Shown in pieces: positions 31,406-38,690 of a stretch of DNA of 64,000 nucleotides. Origin of the DNA: Bosea beijingensis (lineage in GTDB: Bacteria; Pseudomonadota; Alphaproteobacteria; Rhizobiales; Beijerinckiaceae). Every line of letters begins with the position of its first letter. Within the stretch, counting starts at the first letter, position 1. The notes beneath the pieces were generated by a model. It ran no database searches. It was not told where the DNA came from and saw only the letters and a program-made list of their open reading frames with translations. Where the stretch lies: NCBI RefSeq assembly GCF_030758975.1, contig NZ_CP132359.1, forward strand, positions 1,814,811-1,878,810, read 5' to 3'. The translations under genes and the position numbers were made by a program.

Positions 31406-32716
31406 ATGCATCATCAGTCCCAGACAGCTCCCGCCCTCCCGACCGTCGGCCTGGTCTCCCACAAGACCTACACGGTGCGCCGCTCCACCATGCTCGCAGG
31501 ACTGGCCTGGCTGGCCCTGAGCACGGCCTGCAGCGGCGCCGCCGGCTGGTACATCCTCAGCCGCGACGATCTCGCCGCCAGGATGATCGCTCGCGAGACA
31601 TCGCGCCAATATGCCTATGAGGATCGAATCTCGGCGCTGCGGGCCGATATCGATCGCTATGCCAGCCGCGCCCTCCTCGATCAGGACGGTGTCGAGTCGC
31701 GGGTCGACGAGCTCGCCAGCCGCCAGGCCGAGCTCGAATCGCGCCAGTCGCTTGTCGCCGCCCTCACCGACACGTTGCAGTCCAGTGGCCTGATCCCGGC
31801 CGCGAAGCTGCCGCTGCGCTCTGAGGTCATCAAGCCCGGCGAACCGGTCCGCGCCTCTGGCGTGACCAGCTTCGCGCCGATCCTGCCGAACAAGCCCACC
31901 CCGGCGCCCGAGACGCCTTCGCTGCGCGGCGCCGATGGCAGCGCAGCGGGCGGCTGGCAATCCGGCGAGACTCCGCCCGAACCGCCGGCCAAGCGTGTCG
32001 ATGCCGCGCTGACCAGGCTCGACGGCGCGATCGCAAGAACCTCCGACGCGCAGCTCTCGGTCTTGAAGGACATGGACGAGCGCGTCGCAGCCGCGCAGAA
32101 GCGCCTGCGCAGCGCGCTCGCCGAAACGGGCCTCGATCCCGAGCGCCTCGCCGCTCCGACCGTCGCAGCCGGCGGTATGGGCGGGCCGTTCGTGCCGGTG
32201 AAGCTCGCCCCCTCGGAAGGCGCCTTCCCGGCGACCCTCAACGCCCTCCAGCCGCGCCTGGCGGCAGTCATGCGCCTGCGCGGCGTGATCGATCAGTTGC
32301 CGCTCGCGCGGCCGATGGCCGGCGACCACGACTTCACCTCGAATTTCGGCTACCGCACCGATCCGTTCACCCGCGGTCTCGCGATGCATACGGGTGTCGA
32401 CTTCCGGGCAGAGACCGGTTCCCCGATCATGGCGACGGGGCCGGGCAAGGTCTTGATCGCCGAGTACAATGGCGGCTACGGCAATATGGTCGAAGTCGAG
32501 CATGCCAATGGCCTGACCACCCGCTTCGCCCATATGTCGGCGATCTCGGTCACTGCCGGCCAGATGGTCAAGGCCGGCACGGTTGTCGGCCGCGTCGGCT
32601 CGACCGGCCGCTCGACTGGCCCGCACCTGCACTACGAAACCCGCATGAACGACGAGCCGATCGACCCGACCCGCTTTCTGCGCGCCGGCGTCAAGCTGCT
32701 CGCGACCACCCTCTGA
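31406..32716 (+). CDS. M23 family metallopeptidase (LytM-type, membrane-anchored)
   Basis: 436 residues. Short cytoplasmic start, one membrane helix at about 28-48 (MLAGLAWLALSTACSGAAG), then a predicted coiled coil (ISALRADIDRYASRALL to LASRQAELESRQSLV) and a proline/alanine linker. The LytM domain comes last: GYRTDPFTRGLAMHTGVDF near 320, with the first zinc ligands, and STGPHLHYETR near 405. The zinc-site H-x3-D and HxH are intact, so it is probably an active peptidoglycan endopeptidase rather than an EnvC/NlpD-type activator. A strong terminator follows. Close homologues often neighbour bactofilin genes, which are absent here. Confidence 0.92.
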   Translation: MHHQSQTAPALPTVGLVSHKTYTVRRSTMLAGLAWLALSTACSGAAGWYILSRDDLAARMIARETSRQYAYEDRISALRADIDRYASRALLDQDGVESRVDELASRQAELESRQSLVAALTDTLQSSGLIPAAKLPLRSEVIKPGEPVRASGVTSFAPILPNKPTPAPETPSLRGADGSAAGGWQSGETPPEPPAKRVDAALTRLDGAIARTSDAQLSVLKDMDERVAAAQKRLRSALAETGLDPERLAAPTVAAGGMGGPFVPVKLAPSEGAFPATLNALQPRLAAVMRLRGVIDQLPLARPMAGDHDFTSNFGYRTDPFTRGLAMHTGVDFRAETGSPIMATGPGKVLIAEYNGGYGNMVEVEHANGLTTRFAHMSAISVTAGQMVKAGTVVGRVGSTGRSTGPHLHYETRMNDEPIDPTRFLRAGVKLLATTL

Positions 32717-32736
32717 GGCACCGGTCCAGAAACGAA

Positions 32737-32770
32737 GAAGGCCGCGCTCCAGGGCGCGGCCTTCTTTTTT
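32737..32770 (+). terminator. Rho-independent terminator after M23 peptidase gene
   Basis: An 11-bp perfect GC-rich stem (32737-32747 with 32754-32764), six-base loop, then six T. It lies between the M23 gene and the convergent prfB gene. Confidence 0.92.
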
Positions 32771-32790
32771 GTTCGGCTACCAGGCTGGGC

Positions 32791-33919
32791 TCAGTCGATA
32801 TCCTCGACCTCTACCTCGGTACCGTAGACCCGCTGCGCCAGCGACGCTTCCATGAAGGGGTCGAGAGCGCCGTCGAGCACCTCTGAGGGCGCCGTCGAGC
32901 TCACGCCCGTGCGCAGATCCTTCACGAGCTGGTAGGGCTGCAGCACATAGGAACGGATCTGGTGGCCCCAGCCGATATCGGTCTTGGAGGCCTGCTCGGC
33001 ATTGGCCTTCTCTTCGCGCTTCTTCAGCTCGACCTCGTAAAGGCGGGCGCGCAGCATGTCCCAGGCCTTGGCCCGGTTCTTGTGCTGGGACCGCTCCTGC
33101 TGGCAGGCCACCGCGATGCCGGACGGGATATGCGTGATGCGCACAGCCGAATCCGTCGTGTTGATGTGCTGCCCGCCGGCGCCCTGGGCGCGGTAGGTGT
33201 CGATGCGGCAATCCGATTCCTTGACGTCGATGACAATGCGATCGTCGACGACCGGATAGACCCAGATCGACGCGAAGGAGGTCTGCCGCCTGGCATTCGA
33301 GTCGAAGGGCGAGATGCGCACGAGGCGATGCACGCCCGATTCGGTCTTCAGCCAGCCATAGGCGTTATGGCCCTTGAACTGCAGCGTCGCCGACTTGATG
33401 CCGGCCGTGTCGCCGTCCTGGTATTCGAGCGTCTCGACCTTGAATTTCCGCCGCTCGCCCCAACGCCTGTACATGCGCAGCAGCATTTCGGCCCAGTCCT
33501 GGCTTTCGGTGCCGCCGGCGCCGGGATGGATCTCGACATAGGTGTCGAGCATGTCGGCCTCGCCCGAGAGCAGGGTCTCGACCTGGAGGCGTGCCGCCTC
33601 GTCCTGCACGGCCTTGATCGCCTGCTCGCCCTCGGTGACGGTGGCGTCGTCGCCTTCCATCTCGCCGAGTTCGATCAGCGTCAGCGCGTCGTCGAGTTCG
33701 CGCTCGAGCTTGGTGATGCCCTCGATCTGGGTTTCCAGCGAGGTCCGCTCGCGCATCAGCTTCTGCGCGGCTTCGGCATCGTTCCAGAAATCGGGTCCCT
33801 CGGAGAGGGCGTTGAGTTCCGCTAGGCGGCGCTGGGCTTGATCCCAGTCAAAGATGCCTCCTCAGCAGTCCGATCGACTGCTTGGCGTTATCGAGCTGCG
33901 TCTGGATTTCGGGGCGCAT
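32791..33919 (-). CDS. prfB: Peptide chain release factor 2, with programmed +1 frameshift
   Basis: The product is about 375 residues made from two frames: 23 codons from ATG 33919, then a +1 shift at CTT-TGA and 352 codons to the stop at 32791. RF2 reads UAA and UGA. The codon-recognition tripeptide SPF is seen in VRISPFDSNARRQ and the peptidyl-hydrolysis loop GGQ in RAQGAGGQHINTTDS. Without the shift the long frame starts only at an internal methionine (33756), losing the N-terminal domain. The gene lies 177 bp upstream of mrcA's stop in the same direction as mrcA. Confidence 0.95.
33848..33862 (-). promoter_or_regulatory. RF2 autoregulatory frameshift site
   Basis: Read on the minus strand: AGGAGG, CAT, CTT, TGA, C. 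This is the canonical RF2 site: a Shine-Dalgarno-like hexamer three bases before the slippery CTT and an in-frame UGA stop followed by C. When RF2 is scarce, ribosomes pause at UGA and slip forward one base. Confidence 0.95.
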
Positions 33920-34040
33920 GATTCCGTCTGGACGTCCTTGTGAGCAAAACGTGAGGGCTGAGATAGGGGCGAAAGGCCCGGCTGTAAACGCCGGAGGCGA
34001 TATCACGTCCCATGACGCCGGCCACGGGTTGGCTGGCCCG

Positions 34041-34077
34041 AAAAAGGCGACGCCCGGAGAATATCTCCGGGCGTCGC
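34041..34077 (-). terminator. Rho-independent terminator after mrcA
   Basis: On the minus strand a perfect 14-bp stem (34064-34077 with 34047-34060) closes a three-base loop and is followed by a short T-run (34041-34045). It lies about 20 bp after the mrcA stop. Confidence 0.88.
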
Positions 34078-34096
34078 GGAATCGCCTGCTATCGGC

Positions 34097-36544
34097 TCAG
34101 TAGAGCCCGCCCGTGCCCGAACCGACGGCGCGCCCGCCGCCCGCTCCGACACCGAGCGGCGCGCTGCCGTCACCGGCGGCGCCGATCACCGAATAGCTGT
34201 CCGGCGGCGCCGTGCCCGGCTTGAAGGCTTCGAGGATGCCGCCCTCGCCGCCGGCGCGCATGCCGGTGCGGGGATCGACGCGGATCAGCTTGATGCCGGC
34301 CGGAACGCGGAACGGCGTCGCCGGCTTCTCCTTCAGCGCGACGCTCATGAAGTCGCGGAAGATCGGCGCAGCGTACTGGCCGGCGGTCGCGGAGGTGCCG
34401 AGCGATTTCGGCTTGTCGAAGCCCATATAGACGCCGACGGCGAGGTCCGGCGAGAAGCCGACGAACCAGACGTCCTTGGCGTCGTTGGTCGTGCCGGTCT
34501 TGCCGGCGAGCGGCTTGCCGACGGACTTGACCACCGTCGCCGTGCCGGCATTGACCACGCCTTCGAGGATCGAGACCATCTGGTAGGCGGTCAGCGGGTC
34601 GAGCACCTGCTCGCGATTGTCTACCAGGCGCGGCTCCGGCTGGTTCGCCCATTTCTCGGCGTTGCAGCCCTCGCAGACCCGCTGGTCGTGCCGGAAGATC
34701 GTCGAGCCCGAGCGATCCTGGATGCGGTCGATCAGAGTCGGCCGGATGCGCTTGCCGCCATTGACCAACATCGAATAGGCCGCGGTCATCCGCATCACCG
34801 TCGTCTCGCCGGCGCCCAGCGACATCGACAGCACGGGCTGGAGATCGTCATAGATGCCGAAGCGGCGCGAATACTCGGCGATCAGCGGCATGCCGACATC
34901 CTTGGCGAGCCGGACCGTCATCAGGTTCTTCGAGAACTGGATGCCGTAGCGCAGCGTGCGCGGCCCGGTCGACTTGCCGTCATAGTTCTCCGGCCGCCAC
35001 ATCCCGAGGCCCGGCCCCTGGTCGATCTCGATCGGGGCGTCGAGGATGATGCTGGACGGGGTATAGCCGTTGTCGAGCGCGGTGGCGTAGACGAAGGGCT
35101 TGAACGAAGAGCCGGGCTGACGCAGCGCCTGCGTCGCGCGATTGAACTCCGACTGGTCATGGCTGAAGCCGCCGACCATGGCGAGCACGCGGCCCGAGAA
35201 CGGGTCCATCGCGACGATGGCGCCGTTGACCTCCGGCAATTGCCGCAGCCGCGCGAAGCCCGGCCGGCTGTCCATCGGCTCGACATAGACGATGTCGCCG
35301 ACCGAGACGGCCTGCGAGACGCGGGCGCGCCGGGTCCATTTGATGCCGTCGGCGGCGAGCGTCAGGATCTGGCGCTCCGGGTTGAGATGGCCGGCATTGT
35401 CGCGCAGCGGATGCAGGCCGAGCCTGGCGCTGTCGCCATTGACCTCGAGCACGACCGCGAGCCGCCACGGCGCGACGTCGCCGAGCACCGGCAGTTCGCC
35501 GACGACCGTACCCCAGTCCTTGCCGCCGAGATCGATCTTCTGGATCGCGCCGCGCCAGCCGCGCGCCTCGTCGAAGCGCACGAGACCGTCGACCAGCGCC
35601 TTGCGCGCCATCAACTGGGTCTTGGGATCGACCGTGGCACGAACCGAGAGGCCGCCTTCGAGCAGCTTCTTCTCGCCATAGCGGTCCTGCAGCTCGCGGC
35701 GGATTTCCTCGGCGAAATAGCCGGCGGCGATCTGGTTCGGAGAAACCGTGCGCGGATTGACACCGAGCGGCTGCTTCTTGGCCGCCTCGCCCGCCTCGCG
35801 CTTGGCGTAGCCGTTCTCGACCATGCGATCGATGACGTAGTTGCGGCGCTCGATCGCACGGTCGCGATTGCGGAAGGGATGCAGGTCGGAAGGAGCCTTC
35901 GGCAGGGCTGCGAGATAGGCGGCTTCCTGCAGGTTGAGCTCATGCACCGACTTGCCGAAATAATTCAGCGCCGCGGCGGCGATGCCGTAGCTGCCCTGCC
36001 CCGGAGCCGGCGCGCCGAGATAGATCTCGTTCAGGTAGAGTTCGAGGATCTTGTCCTTGGAGTAGGTCGATTCCAGCTTCAGCGCGACCAGCGCCTCGCG
36101 GATCTTGCGCTCGATCGACTGCTCCGGGCTCAGGAAGAAGTTCTTCGCAACCTGCTGGGTGATGGTCGAGGCGCCCTGCGGCCGGCGATTCGCGGAACGA
36201 TTGCGGAAGTTGGAGATCGCGGCGCGGACCAGGCCTTCGGGATCGACGCCGACATGCTTGTAGAAATTCTTGTCCTCGGCCGAGAGATAGGCATCGATGA
36301 CCAGCTTCGGCACGGCCTGGATCGGCAGGTAGAGGCGCCGCTCGCGCGCATATTCGGCGATCAGGCTGCCGTCGCCCGCATGGACGCGGGTCATGACCGG
36401 AGGCTCGTAGTTCCGGAGCTGCGCGTAATCCGGCAGGTCGCGCGAATAGTGCCAGATCAGCCCGCCCGCGATGGCGGCACCGATCACAAAAGCGATCGCG
36501 CCGGCGGCGAACAACCATCCGAAGATTCGCAGAATGAACCGCAT
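34097..36544 (-). CDS. mrcA: Penicillin-binding protein 1A
   Basis: 815 residues, a bifunctional class A PBP that polymerises and crosslinks peptidoglycan. N-terminal membrane anchor (GWLFAAGAIAFVIGAAIAGG) at about residues 8-30. The GT51 transglycosylase domain has catalytic SAEDKNFYKHVGVDPEG near 90 and RRPQGASTITQQVAKN near 120. After an OB-like insertion comes the transpeptidase domain: PGSSFKPFVYA (SxxK) near 485, SMSLGAGETTVMRM near 585 and the KTGTTNDAKD box near 685. The C-terminal tail is glycine-rich. It lies downstream of amiC on the same strand, 215 bp apart. Confidence 0.96.
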   Translation of the reverse strand: MRFILRIFGWLFAAGAIAFVIGAAIAGGLIWHYSRDLPDYAQLRNYEPPVMTRVHAGDGSLIAEYARERRLYLPIQAVPKLVIDAYLSAEDKNFYKHVGVDPEGLVRAAISNFRNRSANRRPQGASTITQQVAKNFFLSPEQSIERKIREALVALKLESTYSKDKILELYLNEIYLGAPAPGQGSYGIAAAALNYFGKSVHELNLQEAAYLAALPKAPSDLHPFRNRDRAIERRNYVIDRMVENGYAKREAGEAAKKQPLGVNPRTVSPNQIAAGYFAEEIRRELQDRYGEKKLLEGGLSVRATVDPKTQLMARKALVDGLVRFDEARGWRGAIQKIDLGGKDWGTVVGELPVLGDVAPWRLAVVLEVNGDSARLGLHPLRDNAGHLNPERQILTLAADGIKWTRRARVSQAVSVGDIVYVEPMDSRPGFARLRQLPEVNGAIVAMDPFSGRVLAMVGGFSHDQSEFNRATQALRQPGSSFKPFVYATALDNGYTPSSIILDAPIEIDQGPGLGMWRPENYDGKSTGPRTLRYGIQFSKNLMTVRLAKDVGMPLIAEYSRRFGIYDDLQPVLSMSLGAGETTVMRMTAAYSMLVNGGKRIRPTLIDRIQDRSGSTIFRHDQRVCEGCNAEKWANQPEPRLVDNREQVLDPLTAYQMVSILEGVVNAGTATVVKSVGKPLAGKTGTTNDAKDVWFVGFSPDLAVGVYMGFDKPKSLGTSATAGQYAAPIFRDFMSVALKEKPATPFRVPAGIKLIRVDPRTGMRAGGEGGILEAFKPGTAPPDSYSVIGAAGDGSAPLGVGAGGGRAVGSGTGGLY

Positions 36545-36759
36545 CTCAGGCCCTGGACCCCGTAATTCCCACCCGGCGTGCGCCAGATCGGGGCGCTTCG
36601 CAAATCATAGCTATAACATGACAGAGATGGCGGAACCGTGGCCTCAGGACCACATTTCGCATCATCCCGACACGCCTGACGCTACACATGGGCATGCGCC
36701 GACGATTCGGCCGCTTGCCCATCCCTGCCGCCTATGCACGCCCGGTGCAACCGCGGCGG

Positions 36760-37947
36760 CTAGTTCCGGCTCTCCGCCGCCTTGCCGACGGAAGCCCGTT
36801 CGCGGGCGAAATAATCGTCGATCGCTGCGGAGACGGCTGTCACGGCCTTGCCGCGCCATTCCGGCGAGTTCAGCAGTTCGGCATCCTTCGGGCTCGACAT
36901 GTAGCCGAGCTCGATCAGCACGGACGGCACGTCCGGCGCGCTCAGCACCCAGAACCGCGCCGAACGCAGCGGGATCTTGTGCATCTTGATCGAGCCGCCG
37001 AGCTTCTCGACCAGATTGCGCGCGAAAACCCCCGTGAAGGTCCGCGTCTCGCGCCGGGCGAGATCCATCAGGATGCCGGCGACATCCTGCAATTCCTCGC
37101 TGGTTTCCAGGCCCGCCACGGCATCGGCCTCGTTCTCCTTGGCGGCGAGCCTTGCGGCTTCGGCATCGGTCGCGCGCTCCGAGCGGGTATAGACGGTGGC
37201 GCCGCGAACCTCCTGGGCCTGCGTCAGCGAATCGGCGTGGATCGAGATGAACAGGTCGGCCTGCTCGCCGCGCCCGATCTGCACGCGGTCGCCGAGCGAG
37301 ACGAAGCGGTCGTCGTCGCGGGTCATGACGATGCGATAGCGGCCATTCGCCTCGAGCTGCTCCTTGAGCGCCTTGCCGAAGGCGAGGACCACCGCCTTCT
37401 CGGCGATGGCAGCGACGGTTGCACCGGGGTCGATGCCGCCATGGCCGGGATCGATCACGATCGTGCGACGCGTCTCGCCCGCCGTCTTGGTCGGCGCCGG
37501 CGCCGGAATTGCCGGTGCAGGCTTCAGCACCTTGCCGGCCTCGGCCAGGAAATCCGCCCGCGCCGTCTTCTTCAGTTCGATCGTCAGTTCGCCGAAGCCG
37601 CCGCGCACCGTTTTCACCTCAGCCCTTACGATGGCGGCGGGATGGGCGAGGTCGATGATGATTCGGGCCTTGTCGGCCGTGAACAAGCCGTAGCGATAGC
37701 CGCTGACGAAACCGGCACTACGCTTTGCCGAGGGCTGGATCTGGAAATTGGTCGAGGGCAGCTCGACGATGACCCGGTCAGGCGCGGCCTGCACCCAGGC
37801 ATCGACCGCGACGGACGCCGACAGCATCATCGTCAGGCGCACGGTCTCGCCGCTCTGCTCGATGCGGGCATCGGTCGCGACCGGATACTCGCTCTGTGCC
37901 CGCGACTCGGCTTTCGGCTGCGCCCATGCCGGGAAGGCGCCGGCCAT
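36760..37947 (-). CDS. amiC: N-acetylmuramoyl-L-alanine amidase with AMIN domain (start uncertain)
   Basis: At least 395 residues. The amidase cleaves the stem peptide from glycan during cell separation. An AMIN domain (residues about 28-130) is followed by a linker and an Amidase_3 domain: TIVIDPGHGGIDPGA, DLFISIHADS and VLIELGYMSSPKDAE carry the zinc and catalytic residues. The first ATG (37947) gives MAGAFPAWAQ, only the end of a signal peptide. The same frame continues upstream with LRCALAVACLLTVES and an arginine-rich region until a stop at 38086-38088, without any ATG, GTG or TTG. So the real start is probably a rare codon (for example CTG 38055 or ATT 38064), or the base sequence is off by one. 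Confidence 0.92.
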   Translation of the reverse strand: MAGAFPAWAQPKAESRAQSEYPVATDARIEQSGETVRLTMMLSASVAVDAWVQAAPDRVIVELPSTNFQIQPSAKRSAGFVSGYRYGLFTADKARIIIDLAHPAAIVRAEVKTVRGGFGELTIELKKTARADFLAEAGKVLKPAPAIPAPAPTKTAGETRRTIVIDPGHGGIDPGATVAAIAEKAVVLAFGKALKEQLEANGRYRIVMTRDDDRFVSLGDRVQIGRGEQADLFISIHADSLTQAQEVRGATVYTRSERATDAEAARLAAKENEADAVAGLETSEELQDVAGILMDLARRETRTFTGVFARNLVEKLGGSIKMHKIPLRSARFWVLSAPDVPSVLIELGYMSSPKDAELLNSPEWRGKAVTAVSAAIDDYFARERASVGKAAESRN

Positions 37948-38088
37948 CGACTCGACCGTCAGCAGGCAGGCGACGGCCAGCGCGCACCGCAGCGCACGGG
38001 AGCGCCACGGCGCATCGCGACGGCTCCAATCGGCGCGGCGGATGCACGAGAACAGTTGAAAAATCCCGTCTATTATTACGAGGGTTTA

Positions 38089-38690
38089 ACCATAACGGGG
38101 CTGAAATCCTAACAGGGCGTTACCATCTCTCCCGAGGGCCGGAAACCGCCTCTGCGCGCTCCGGCCGAAATGCGGCCGTCATGTGACTTGCAAATCACCA
38201 TCACCTGTCTGTAATGGAACAGGTTGCTTGTCAGCCTGTCCGAGGGACACATCCGGATCGTGCGATCCGTCGGCGTCCGAAGCAGGCTGGGCTGCCGTTC
38301 CCGAGCGGAGCGGTGGCAACAAGACGACCGCAACGGATCGTCCGCAGACGGTTGGCATCGGGATTGCGTGTTTTCTGCGCCCTGCCCTGTCTTGCGAGCG
38401 TGCAAACGCGATGCGCCTGGCTGCCTGGCCGGAGCATCGCAGGTCAGGACAGATGACGGGGCATAAGACGCCGCTAGCACCATCGGTGAACCGTCCGAAC
38501 CTGCGGAACCGCGCCGGGCTTGTCGCCCGGGTGGCTGTTCCGAGCCGCCTTCCTGTCTCGACCGCTTCCTCCTCCCTCCTGCAACATGCCGGCTCGCTCC
38601 GGCTTTCTCGCGGCGCCCTCGCCCGCGGCGGCGGATGTGCATCCGTAGCCGCGCGGCGCCGGTCGGCAGCCGCGCCAATGGAACTGTCTT
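38089..38690 (+). promoter_or_regulatory. Long leader region of rne, also divergent promoter region for amiC
   Basis: About 600 bp without a supportable gene. On the plus strand TTGCAA (38188-38193), 18 bases, TAATGG (38212-38217) is a weak promoter candidate; a transcript from there would have a leader of about 470 bases, in keeping with the long autoregulatory 5' region known for rne in E. coli. Near the amiC end, TTAACCAT (38086-38093) matches a CtrA half-site 8-mer. Small ORFs on both strands here have poor codon use and I discount them. Confidence 0.45.
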
